NCBI GenBank assembly: GCA_038087015.1
Contig: JASBNA010000090.1
Coordinates: 62,001 to 126,000, forward strand
Origin: Cerrena zonata
Lineage: Eukaryota; Basidiomycota; Agaricomycetes; Polyporales; Cerrenaceae
Direction: 5' to 3'
DNA length: 64,000 nucleotides
The notes below the pieces were generated by a model that worked only from the letters and a program-made list of their open reading frames with translations, was not told the origin of the DNA and did not search any database. A program made the position numbers and the translations under genes. Every line of letters starts with the position of its first letter. Position 1 is the first letter of the stretch. Below are positions 1 to 11,332 of this stretch, in pieces.

Positions 1-213
1 TTCTAACATAACAGAATTATATATCTCCCAGTCGGGATTCCCGGATCGAAAATTTGTCCTCGTTTGATTTGACACATAAGTATGTAAGTTGACTACTCAG
101 GGCATGAGATACCCTTGCGCTATATGACATGTACACGCATAACTTCGTCTGAGCCATTTTAATATTTTTGACCTCACCAGAGGGCCAGAATCTCGTGAAC
201 TATTTCTCTCGTT

Positions 214-1010
214 GTGTTAGTTGTCCGTCATTCTCTCTGTCACAGTGCTCTAATCTTGATTGTCAGCTACTTTAGGACATCCACATCATTCCCGGAGGTC
301 GCAAACCAACAAATGGAGTCGTCTCCAGAACCTGCTGAAGAGAGGCACCCCCTCTGTCCACCCTTGCGATCCGACGATGCTCGTATCTGCCCAATGGTCT
401 ATGGTTACTGCGTCAGTGGGCAATGGCTCTTGCAATATGAAAGAATCATACACCGGCCCGAGGACACACCTGGATGCGGCTCAACTCTATCCAAATTCAG
501 GCACCTCTTGCTCAAGAAATGTCGCGACATAGGTGACTATATATGGGAGCTCGACACAATCACAAAGGATTCTCAGGGCTATATGAGCCTTAGGAAGACG
601 GAGAGCGGCGAATATATCTCTGTGCTCCTCGATGTCAACAACCATGAACCTGGCCGTTGGATACTTTTAGGGGCATGCAACAATACAGACTATGACTCGG
701 CCAAGGGTGCACTATGTAACCCTAAGCATGCAAAGGAGCTGAAGGAGCTATTCCGCATGCCAGAAGACCCTCAGTGGTTTTGGCTATATATAAAAAAAGT
801 CATAGCAGAGTATCAGCCTTGGACACGACATCCATCAAGCAAGATAGTGAAGAGGAGACCGTTTGAGGTTGTGGACGACCCAAGGGTGAGACACTTGGTC
901 GAGTTACCATCAACACTGATCTCAAACTTCTGTAGGATGTCCGCAAAAATGTGGAGGAGTGGCGCTCACAAATTGAAATAAATGACGACCAGGCCCATGA
1001 TCGGGAGTGA
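214..1010 (+). CDS. YGYC-family protein, copy 1 (uncharacterised)
   Basis: Function is not recognised. The safest model starts at the in-frame ATG at 313 and has exons 313-885 and 936-1010 (GT-AG intron, exon junction after VDDPR), giving about 215 residues. It opens with MESSPEPAEERHPLCPPLR, then MVYGYCVSGQWLLQYER, and ends with DPQWFW, YQPWTRHPSSKIVKRRPFE and an acidic tail. No signal peptide or membrane segment is visible. The nearest relative is the minus-strand copy at 16309-17122, nearly identical over most of its length including about 200 bp of 5' flank. That copy has a split start codon (AT^G) at the first intron. Here the matching bases before the donor at about 212 read TTGT, so that start is lost and the frame upstream of 313 begins only with GTG. 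Alternatively there is an unseen upstream exon. Coding status is likely, role unknown. Confidence 0.7.
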
Positions 1011-1073
1011 ACGTTGCTGTCCATATCTTCTTGAATGACTTGTATATACTACAGTAGGTAAGTATAAGGAGCA

Positions 1074-1200
1074 TCGTTTTACGACACCACATAGTTGACT
1101 TACGTATATATGACGCATGTCAGCATAGAAGTCGTATAAATTTGCTGTCGATCTCTATGACTTCCGAACTGGAATCGCGACTCCTCTAGATGGAGAAAGC
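1074..1200 (+). promoter_or_regulatory. orphan copy of a YGYC-family promoter
   Basis: This stretch matches the DNA directly upstream of the YGYC copy at 35995 (about 35856-35996) and the DNA upstream of the copy at 18587 on the minus strand (about 18588-18735). Shared words include CGTTTTAC, CTTACGTATATATGAC, a TATAAATT box and a CTCTATGA segment. Here no gene body follows; the sequence runs into the 3' end of the channel gene on the other strand. I read it as the remaining promoter of a deleted family member. Confidence 0.55.
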
Positions 1201-1434
1201 GAAGAATGCATACGTTTTACAGCATGTCTCCACTTCATTCATCGCCGAGTTGAATTTAAACAACAAATGGTATAAGATCGTGGACCTGGCGATTACAAGC
1301 AAACTACATATAAATACAGTAAGGATGAAGCGTAACGATCGTGCAATCATAAAAAGGTTCAATGAAGAAAAAACCACATATTGGAAACAAGAACCACAAC
1401 CAACTCACAAACACAAACATCATATAGAAGTGCT

Positions 1435-4400
1435 TCACTCCACATTCAGACCCGGAGGCGCTCCGGAAATATCCACCTGTCCCTTCCCATTCATTTTCGC
1501 ATTCTCTGTACTGACTTCGATACCCTTCTCCCTGATCGCATGGACCTCCGCCTCGGCGAGACCGAGTTGATCCTTGGGGAGCCAGATGATCCTTTGAGGT
1601 TCCACACTCGCGGGATGATAGAACTCCTTTGGTCCAGCTTCCTCATCGAGTGCTTTGATTGAAGGAGGATCGGAAGTTTTACTATGGCGAGAAGAAACAG
1701 CATCGGCTTCGGAACTTCCAGGGACGTGCTCGACAGTCGCTTTATCGGACTTGCGCGTGTCCACAGCAGGATTGGGAGAGGTAGAGGCACCAGTTCCGAC
1801 TTCGAGATCGGTATCAGCAACAGGAGGCTTCTTCTCGGGTTTGGATTTTGTTTCTTCGATAGAAGCCTGCTGGCTCAGTTTACGTTCTGCTTCCTCGCGG
1901 TTCTCATCAGGAAGAGAACCGAACGACTTGTCCGCAAGCGTCAGAGGAAGAGAGTGAATCAGAGGGCCATACGAGTTGTTGATGATGATATGGAAGAACG
2001 CCTACAATGATATATATATTAGCAATCAAGTCCCAGATTCGTTAACGTTCGAATGACTTACTGTGAAAACGATCAAAACGATCATTAGAGCACCTTCAGG
2101 GATGGCAGCGGGATGGTCCTGGTCATTCTGAGCGAGGAAGAAAAGAGCAGCCAAACAGACTTGCTGGATATACATTCCAACAAAGACGTGTTGGATCGCC
2201 TTAGGGAAGAAGAGACCGCCAGTTTCGCCTGAACGGGGTTGATCGAGTTGCCAGAGGAAGAGATATTTCCAGAGCTGGTAAAATAGGAAGAACGTCGCAC
2301 AAGCAAGTCCGTTGATGATAGGCGAGATGATAGAGTAAGCGAGGGCTGAAATACAACAAAACGTCAGTTATGTAGAAACAACGAGAGACAGATTGTAAGA
2401 ACGCAAACGCACTAATGACGACGAGAAGGGTAGTCGCTGGCCACAATGTTCCCCAGGCGACACTTCGTCCTGTGTACTTGATTCCGTAAATTGAGCGAGG
2501 CGTGCTTCCGAGGATGAATAATTTGACGTAGTAAAGAATGAGAGGGACAACTTGGAGGAAGCCGGCTGCAGTTCCGGACAAGCCTTGCAATACAACGTAA
2601 CTGATCGGAAAACATGTCAGCATAAAGACGGGGAGAGGTAAACATTAAACTCACGTCAGGAAGAAATTAGAGGCCTTGGGAAGATTCTGTGCAAGCAGTG
2701 TAGGGATAGATGCAGGGTTGTTGACTAAACCCGGGAGTGCAGCAATGATACCCGACGAAAGAGTAACAATTAAGAAGGAATGCTGTATGACGAAAAGTCA
2801 GTGATTCTCGTCGTTATTGAATCCAGGGAGCCACATACCAGTACTTGGAACAAGAAGTATCGAGTCATCAAACTTAATTCCAGTCCAGTCCTCTGTTGGG
2901 TCCCTTCGAACCTCGCCAACAACCTCAAGACGATCGGGAGCAGCATCATCAAGACCGCCAACAGAACGGGAGGCAGAATACCAGAGATGATGCCCACGAT
3001 CACTCCAGGTAATTTGCAAATCCATGCCAACCAGCTGTACGTCGCACACAGACTATGAATATTAGAGACCACACCGACAAAGGCAACGGGGAATGCCCAA
3101 AGGATGATCAAACCCAGTGTCATGCCCCAGCCGATAGCACTTCGTACACGAGCCTCGTACGGATTCATGTTCAAGTTCGCCCAAATAATGTCTTCTGGAG
3201 CTACATTGGTGAATTTGACTGCCATGCGATACGGTTCGTGGTGAGTGAGAGCTTGAGCAGCAAGGTGAGCAGCGATCTGTCTGTTAAAGAGCACGAAAGC
3301 ACTGTTGAGGGGAGGATAAGTTTGGGATGAGGATTCTGGCTTGAGGGAGTCTGGCTCGTTGGTCTCTACGACGGCAACACTAGAAGAACTGGCGACATCC
3401 CGGGCGAGTGTCCGCCTGCACTCCTTGAGTAATTTCGAAGTCTCAGCGATTTCCTCACGAGCCCAATCGATAGTGTCGACCTTCTGGCCCATGAGTGGCA
3501 GTCCGAATGGCAGGAATGAGAAGGGTGGGAGACGATGACTGGGCCGTTTATCCTTGGGAACCAGTCTCTCGGCAAGTGGGATGTCTCCTCGTTCGGTATC
3601 AACGACGCTAGGGGCAGTCAACGGTTGGCCGTCATTGACAGCCTCGTCACTAGGGGGTGCTTGTTTTCCAGACTTCTTCGCCGCTTTTGCGTCAGCTTTG
3701 ACCTTCTTGTTGTGAAGTTTAGCCGCGGTGTTAAGAAGTGCTGTCTCTGCTGATTCAAGCTTGGCACAAGCCTTGAGGCGGCGCTCGTGCAATTCGGGCA
3801 TTTCCTTCAAATCCCTAGAGAAGAGTGAGCATTGGAGAAACGATTGGTGGTGTTAGAACGTTACCTGTTGAGCCACACCTTACGCACTCCACCAGGAAGC
3901 TCTTCGAAAAGCTTCGAGATGGCAGACTCCGTAAGATACCGTTGAGGAACACCTGTAAGAAGCACGGTATGCGCCTGAGCGGACGTTGCGTTCTTGGGGT
4001 CAATCAACCAGCGTTGTCTGGTGGTGATAAAATGAGCCATTTCGCGTTTGATATTGTACCATAGCCAGACTGCATTTCATTGTTATTGATGGACTGCACA
4101 AAATAAATATCAACACTCACAAGTCGAGAACCATGCGAGGACCAGGTGCGCTGCATATCTCGCTGTCTTGTCCTTGGCCACATTACCAAAACTGAATTTG
4201 TCGAGTCCAGCGTGACCCTCCACGGTTGTGTTGACGGAAGTGATAGGGAGTAGGACGGCCCAAGAGATAAGCCATATGGGGAGAAGAACGCGGACGATCA
4301 TTCGAAGGAAGCGGACAAAAAAGTAGGCATCAAGTCCATTCGCAGCCTTGATGTCGTGGAAGTCGGATCGGAAAACGGCCCATGGCCATGTAATAATGTT

Positions 4401-5575
4401 TGAAGCTAGAGGTTTAATACGACGTCTGTAGCAGAAGTTATTAGCGACCGCAATTGGAAAAAGGGGTAATGTCAGAAAGACGCCTTGTCACTTGAAAGTC
4501 GCAACATTATGGTGAAAAGATAGGCCGAAGTGTAGTCAAGAAGCGAAGTGGTGAATGACGTTGCATAGGGGCACTAGTAGCATTGGTTTCTCGCTCTGGA
4601 CTTCGCTGACCAGAGTCACGATCAAATTTGGAGGACACGTCCAACGTCAGATGTCGATTTAGCTCTATGACGCCATAAAATGGACATCTAGGCAGCAACA
4701 ACCTGACGCATTCGATGCAATGGATTCCAAGATCGACTCCCTTCCTCTGCAGCTGATCGCTCCATTCGAGCCCGTAGATCTCACAAGTGGTAGTGCGTTG
4801 TATTCCCCCTTTTCCCTCCCCCAAACTGGTCACCATGCTCTTCCACCATAGGTAGAAGCAGTAGTCAAGACCATGTCGAGATCGAGTAAGTGAAGTACGA
4901 GGATTTTGTGGAAGCAAAGTGCCTTCTCATTCTTGGGGGAACGTCATGTCATGAGGAAGCGAGCAAGTAATAAGAACGTAACATAGTGTCTGCAGAAATG
5001 AAGCCCCGAGAAGAGATGCTGTCGTGACCGGGTTCTAGGGATGTGGCAATGACAGCCGCAACAATTTCTCCGTGGCTGAGCTAGCGACAAGAAACATTCA
5101 TAGATAACAAATCCGATCGGGCCCAGACCAGACTAGTAGTTCCGAGCAGTATAGACCCGAGCGTTGGCAATCGGGGACGAGGCATCGAGGATAGAAAAAT
5201 GAGAATGGGTACTCACTGTTCAGGAACTATGTATGTTCTGGGTTGGTATATCGCCGGGAAGTAAGGTCGTACAAGCGTGAAGGCGGCGAGCTCGATACCG
5301 AAAACAGCCAAATTGAAGACAAGAGCAGTAACGAAGGTGTCTGTCGATGCACTTGTCGCACTGTCGATCGTCGATCCAGCACTGTCGGATGACCTGTAAA
5401 GACAAAAAAGAATGCAAAACGGTTATCAAGTCAGTTTGAGGCAGCGACGATGAACAATAACAAGAAAACGAACATAGTGGGAGGAGGTGGTGGTGGTGGT
5501 CAGAAAGAAAGGAACGTACTGAGAACCGGGATCCAGTCCTGGGAAGCTAAATCTTTGGTTTGTGCCCGCCTCCAT
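1435..5575 (-). CDS. CSC1/OSCA-type calcium-permeable stress-gated cation channel
   Basis: This is a multi-exon gene for a protein of the CSC1/OSCA/TMEM63 family (RSN1/PHM7 domains), which are osmo- or mechanically gated cation channels. The start is ATG at 5575 (MEAGTNQRFSFPGLDPG), spliced at GGTTCTCA to an exon with a first membrane helix (VFNLAVFGIELAAFTLV). Next come TWPWAVFRSDF, two further helices, and a cytosolic RNA-recognition-like region (HTVLLTGVPQRYL, then a long lysine-rich coiled part). The 7TM part begins near APEDIIWANLN and runs through several helices. The C-terminus ends FYHPASVEPQRIIWLP, typical of the family, and the stop is at 1435. The intron between about 4440 and 5220 is about 780 nt, far longer than the others (50-70 nt), and holds only unconvincing open frames. 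Exon limits inside the gene are approximate. Confidence 0.9.
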
Positions 5576-8500
5576 TGGGTCTCAGACCGTCTCCACGGAA
5601 CAGGGGGGTGGTGCGGAAGTTGGCGGCGTCTGCTAAATGCACACCCACTTTCGGCCATGTGCCTGCCTATTCGGGCCCACCCTTGCTCTTGACGTCATTT
5701 TCCGTGCTGCACCTCTTGCTCATTGCAGATACATCCCGTCCCCTGTGCCTTGTTCCATACCGTCAGCCAAGAACATGGTCATAGATTGCACTTATCTTCT
5801 GATTCTTCAAGAGTATGTTGCAATACATATGGTATTCCGTCGGGACTAGTTATTCGGCTCCACCACCCGCTGCGCTTCATCCAGATTCACGCGTCAGCCA
5901 CATACCAGCCTTCGGAGACGTGCTTGACCGGTAGGTTAGTTTTCCATGAAGAAACATAGAACGATCACAGTGCTGGGTGATTTCATACTTTGGAGCCCTA
6001 GGGAAGTTTGAAATTAGGGACGATCATCTGCGAGATACACACCTCCCATCATCTGTCACTCACTCCTGTCCGTTTTAGAGTACACTCTCCACTTTAACTT
6101 AAGACATCATGTCTTTTAAGCTTGCAACATTGAATTGAAAGCGGTAGTTTGACAGTTACTCCACGGACATGGCAGACTTTATCTTCAAGATGTTTGTGGA
6201 TGTCAATATGTAGTGTATGCCACTGGCATTGCACGGCTTGCCTACGTATCCGTCAGATGTTATTCAGTGTCGTATGTGCTTATTCTCGAAGAGATTGAAA
6301 AAGTCTATGTTCCTGAACATTCAAATAGATGAGAGTTTCGTCGCTAACAAACGTATCATACCTGACATCATTTTCCGTTAAAAATAGTATTAGCCCCACC
6401 TTCCGGCGATAGCCGTAGAAGTGTACCTCAACAACCAAGTCGTGTTTTTTCAAAGATACGGCATGGAAGTGTTATGAGGTATCTTTCGCGACGAATGTGT
6501 ATGACGGTTGGCCTGGGCTGGTCAGACAGCCTACTCGCAGGCCAGGCTACGCACCACGTTATTGAGTCGGATATACATATTGACGGTTCCTCGTGATTTT
6601 CCATTAGTACATCAACGACACTTGCGTCGCCTTCGTGACTTCGTCTTGTAAATCAGCGTAAATGTCCCTCGATCACGTCGAGTTCATATTGCCACTGCGG
6701 AATGTGGCAGGACGGAGATAATTCCATCTATGTCCATAACTTTCATGTGATTTCGATGACATCACATGAAATTTCATTTGAGAAATTCCAAAGTTCGTCA
6801 TGAAATCGGTTCCAACGAATATCTGCCTCTACTTACTGCAGAGAGGTCCGCCTATATCACGAACAGGATGTACTCCTCTTTGTACTGCAATAAGATCCAC
6901 TTTAAACACTTACTCCAAGGTTCAAGGTGTTTGCCGCAGAAAGTGGTGACGCGCAGCTCCGTTTTGGTCGACTATATGCGTATGTTCCAGCAGCTATTCA
7001 AGGCTTATAAAGGTATGAGCGACCTCGAAAGTCATGAGATGTGTTTCAACATATGCAGTTATCCTATATAGCTCAGAGTTTGCTTACACTGACTGGACCC
7101 GTATATGTCGAACTTGGTGATCGAGAATTAGGCGTGAGCCTGGGGTCAACGTTCGATATGTGTATAGATCAACTTGGAGGTGGGAGGAGTGTTTACAATT
7201 CCTGCAAACCCTTTCCCTATACATCTGGTCATCGCCATTAGACCCTTCAGAGGAAATATGGAAATGGCCCGTACCTAGGCGAGCAACACCATCCGCTTCG
7301 AAATGTCTGTACTCACTTTCCTTAGAACTTGGGCCTACTGCGTACAGCTTGATTGACCATATAGTGATACAGTAGCGGTATAACTCCGTGTAGGGTCTAT
7401 TTGGAAGATTGTGGATTAGGAGCGCTATGTACGCGTATGGTCTCTTCTCTAAGTTCTCACTTATGTCTGAAGGTGAGAGGGCGTTACGCGATGATGCTTA
7501 TGACACGGCGTCTATCTCAAGTCTTCCATTCCGATTTCCTGCCACCTTATTCAAGTCTTTCTAAGTTTAGATGGATTAAAGGATCGCGAACTACTCCATC
7601 GCGTTTAGATGCATTCGCAGGAGAGTTACTCACAATTCTGGCCGTTGAAATGTGCACTAAAGTCTGGTATATATTTCGATACCAAAGAGTAGAAATAACG
7701 AGATGCTAGCGCAGTGGGTTTACGATCTGTTATGGTCCAGACCAAGCTCGCCGTGGTTACCCCTGCGGAGGTCCTCCCCTACTCCTCTGTCGGTTCGAAG
7801 TATATCCTGGGCCTTCGACCGATACGAGGGGGGCTCTGACCGGACAAAGGGCGCTGATCGCATAGGACCTTAAGTGGGTGGGTCTGAGAGCTCGTGAGCA
7901 TCTCTTTTTTCTTCCTCCTTTTCTTATTTTATTTATTTATGTTTATTCTCTTTTTCCTCCAGTGCCAAATGAACACTACAGCTCCCTTTCACAGATTCTT
8001 GCTTCAGCTCACTGACTTACCGTTTGAGTTCGATACCGCTCATAGGCAATTCAATGTTTCATTCGATAACCCTCTTGTCTAGGATTTTCATTTCGTATGT
8101 CAGGAGTTTACAATGAAGTTCAAGTTGGTCTCATGAGCTCAATACATGGAAATATACATCTAATAGTATGTATGTTATCGTCTGTCACTAAGTCCATATG
8201 GCCTCATTTTGATATTCCACTTTTCACGTCACCTAAATCATGACAAGTCCAAACCTCAAGCCTTTCTTGCGTTCGTGGCTACCATGACCGGCGCCGGTGA
8301 TTATGATGGGCATAAATGGTTATCACGTACTGTGAGAGAACGACGGTGAACCGATCGGCTGAGTCGTGCTTATGTTCTTTTGAATGCATAATCACGCTTG
8401 GAATGTCTTGAATATATGGCAGCATAGATCATATAATCCTGCAAAATGTTCATATATACTCTCTGAGCCTCTACAATATCAGTCTTATTGGTCTCACAAA

Positions 8501-8648
8501 TCACCATTTGCTCACCAGTACCTGGCGGCTCGACTCGGCTTGATTGGTTCAATACGCTCCAAAATTAAGCGGGACGAACGTCTAATGTGATTGGCTAGAA
8601 GGCGAAATGGCGCCAAAATTATTCGTTGCATGTCGTTCGACTATGTTG
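5576..8648. other. 3.1 kb region without supportable gene
   Basis: No open frame here shows a recognisable domain or a consistent exon pattern. The longest (6766-7071 and 7401-7709, + strand) look random in composition. A pyrimidine-rich tract occurs at about 7900-7960 and a small inverted repeat (ATGTGAT...ATCACAT) at about 6745-6770. The first few hundred bases must hold the channel gene promoter. Confidence 0.5.
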
Positions 8649-8649
8649 C

Positions 8650-8911
8650 TATAAAAACCCGTTCGCTGTTTCATACACCTCACGCTCCTTCCCTACCCAC
8701 CTCCTTCTTTACTCTAACGTCGCTTTGGTGAGTTTGTTGTTTTTATGCTTGAGTATCTTTATGGTACCCGTGATGAACATATGCAACTACGCGACGTATT
8801 CGTACGGATGAATGCGAATTCCTTCGGGAACCATTCAAGTCTCTGAAACTTTAACCTTTTGCTCTTAACACGTCAACAATTCATACTAATCAATGCTCTA
8901 TAGTGTTGAAA
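8650..8911 (+). promoter_or_regulatory. ERG6 core promoter and spliced 5' leader
   Basis: A TATA-like CTATAAAAA lies at 8650. A pyrimidine-rich leader follows and ends at a donor (CTTTG|GTGAGT, intron from 8728). The acceptor CTATAG at 8898-8903 lies 8 nt before the ATG of the methyltransferase gene, so the leader probably contains one 176 nt intron. Confidence 0.55.
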
Positions 8912-10138
8912 ATGGCCGCTACTACCAACGGAAAGACCGCAGATGGTCGGGAACTTAACCGAATGGCCAAGTACACCGAGTTCTGGGACAGCGAACTCAA
9001 GAAGGAAGGCGAAGAGCACACCAACAACCGTCTCGCTCACTACGTCGACGTAGTCAACGGTATGTCCAAGCAAAGTTGTCTCCTGAGACAGAGAGGTTAG
9101 ACGCTGACAACGCATCATCTCGTTCCAGGTTACTACGACGCTGCGACCCTCATTTACGAGTACGCCTGGGCTGGATCGTTCCACTTCTCTCGTTTCTACA
9201 AGGGCGAAGGCTTCGTTGCCTCTCTTGCTCGCCATGAACACTATCTCGCCGCCCAGATGAACTTGCGTCCCGGAATGAGAGTGCTTGATGTCGGTTGTGG
9301 TGTGGGTGGACCCGCTCGTGAAATTTCACGCTTTGCGGACGTCAACATTGTCGGTCTCAACAACAACGAGTACCAGATCACTCGTGCGACCAAACATGTC
9401 AAGTGGGCCAAGTTGGATGACAGGATCACCTTTGTCAAGGGTGACTTCATGAAGTTGTCTGAGCAGTTTGGCGAGAACTCGTTTGATGCTGGTATGTAAC
9501 GTAATTTTTTCGGTATCTCACGGGTCACTGATACAAACTTCACGCAGTGTATGCCATTGAGGCTACCGTCCACGCACCGTCCTGGGAAGGTGTCTATTCT
9601 GAGATCAAGAAGGTCCTCAAGCCCGGAGGAATTGTAAGTTGCTTCATTCGTACTCCTATAAACGTCTCTGACCCAATGTCTTCAGTTCGGTGTTTACGAA
9701 TGGTGTATGACCGACCGATGGGACGCAGAAAACCCTGAACATCGCGAACTCGCCAAGCAAATCGAGTACGGCAACGGTATCCCCGAGATGCGACCTATCC
9801 AGAAGGCCCGCGAGGCGTTGAAGAACGTCGGATTCGAGATCATCCACGAAGAAGATCTTGCTGAGCGTGATGATGACATCCCATGGTACTACCCTCTCGA
9901 GGGTGACCTGTTCAAGGCGCAGACCGCTTGGGATCTGTTCATGTGCTGGAGAACGAGCGCGAGCGGCAAGTTCGTCACGCACTACGGTCTGTGGGCGTTG
10001 GAGAAGCTGCACTTGGTTCCATCAGGTACATTCAATGTCTGCGAGTCGTTGAAGGTTGCTGGTGACTCGATCACGGAGGGTGGAAAGCAGAAGTTGTTCA
10101 CTCCGATGTATCTTGTTGTCAGCAAGAAGCCTGAGTAG
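8912..10138 (+). CDS. erg6: Sterol 24-C-methyltransferase (ERG6)
   Basis: S-adenosylmethionine-dependent enzyme that methylates C-24 of the sterol side chain in ergosterol synthesis, normally at the ER or lipid droplets. Four exons (8912-9059, 9129-9491, 9548-9633, 9686-10138) join in frame to a 349-residue protein, close to the usual fungal length. The substrate region [20 protein letters not shown] is followed by SAM motif I ([15 protein letters not shown]), then [11 protein letters not shown] and the motif around [10 protein letters not shown]. The C-terminal domain has [13 protein letters not shown] and ends [15 protein letters not shown]. All expected motifs are intact. It lies in the same direction as the P450 gene 1.2 kb downstream, but no functional link can be inferred from that alone. 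Confidence 0.97.
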
Positions 10139-11332
10139 ATGTGCTCGTTTCTCTTTGGTCTTCTCGTCCTTTGGGATTTTTGTTTTCGGTCATGCTATAC
10201 TCTCGATAAAGTACCGTAGTTGATACCCCTCGTAATATGACTTTGCTTTTGGATAATGGTTAACGTTACGGGTGCTCAGGCCGCTGAAATGGATCATTAC
10301 AAAAGCATTCTATCATGGCAATATTGTATACGCAGAACTTCTCGCCGAACCATCGCCAACCTGTATGTTGGTTCCTCGATGTTGGTCTAACGCGGGTTTA
10401 ACGACTCAATAGTAAAGTCAACACAACCTGGCATATCTCGTATTACAGAACCACCGACAATGGAATGGTCCGAATGGGTGCCGGTGCTTCTTGAAGGTGA
10501 GTTTTAGGCTCGCGTGCCGCATGATCAGGAGTCTCAGATCCCGCTAATTCTACGTCCGCCACTGCACATTTTTCCTGACAGAATCGAGGATCTTCGCCTC
10601 CATATCAAAACTATCGATCCACGTGTACCTCAAGTTAAGGTTCATCAAGATGTACACTCCGGACTAAACGAGGATCAGACATGGGCACATTTTCCAAGTC
10701 TTCCTGGGAATACGTCACTCTCCAACGTCTGTTACAGCGTTCAACATGGTATCAGTCGGAGGAAGTCCGTTGTCCACGGGGCGCCATGCCCCATAGAAAT
10801 CACTCTGAACGCTCTAGCATTGCACGACTTCAAGTTGCGCGTGTCAATACATACAGTAGGTGCAGAATGAGACCCGGCGTCCTCAGGTTCTGTATCACGC
10901 GATGGTTGTATGGCCTGAGGCGTAAAGGCGATGCTTAGGTACGTAACTTAGAAAGAAGTATCATAGATATTTGGCAACCTGACTGCCGCCTCTCGTGAAG
11001 ATATACAGCCTCGCTGATTCGTTGATATCGATATCCCGACCTGCTATAAGTTGCCGGTGATTTCTATCGAGGTCAGACGAAACTTCGGACGTCGCATTGC
11101 GGATTACACACTTGTGCACTCTTTCACTGTCGCTGAGATTGTGAAGACCGTCGGCGAATACTTTCCTCCTGGGACTTCTGTCACCGACTGTCACTTTCAG
11201 TTGGATCAGTTGCAGTTGTATCCAATATCACCTACTCGCTGTCACCTCTGACCCAGGCTCCAGTTATAAAAGAAGGTCCTCGATACTGCCCAAAGATTCT
11301 ATTTCCCCCCTGTCTACCAGAAACAAGAAACA
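10139..11332. other. intergenic region with unconvincing open frames
   Basis: A frame at 10514-10870 (+) could be part of a small spliced gene beginning near ATG 10460, but I recognise no domain and see no consistent exon set. A TATA-like TATAAAAG at about 11265 precedes the P450 start at 11333. Confidence 0.4.

Noticed and set aside
4507..4917. Minus-strand frame of 136 codons inside the channel gene
   Set aside because: Lies in the long intron, has no recognisable domain, and is not needed for the channel protein.
7741..7890. GC-richer stretch that looked like a structured RNA
   Set aside because: No consistent stems or match to 5S rRNA, snRNA or tRNA features could be drawn.
10460..10940. 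Possible small spliced gene between ERG6 and the P450
   Set aside because: Open frames are short and disagree in phase; no domain and no clear splice set.
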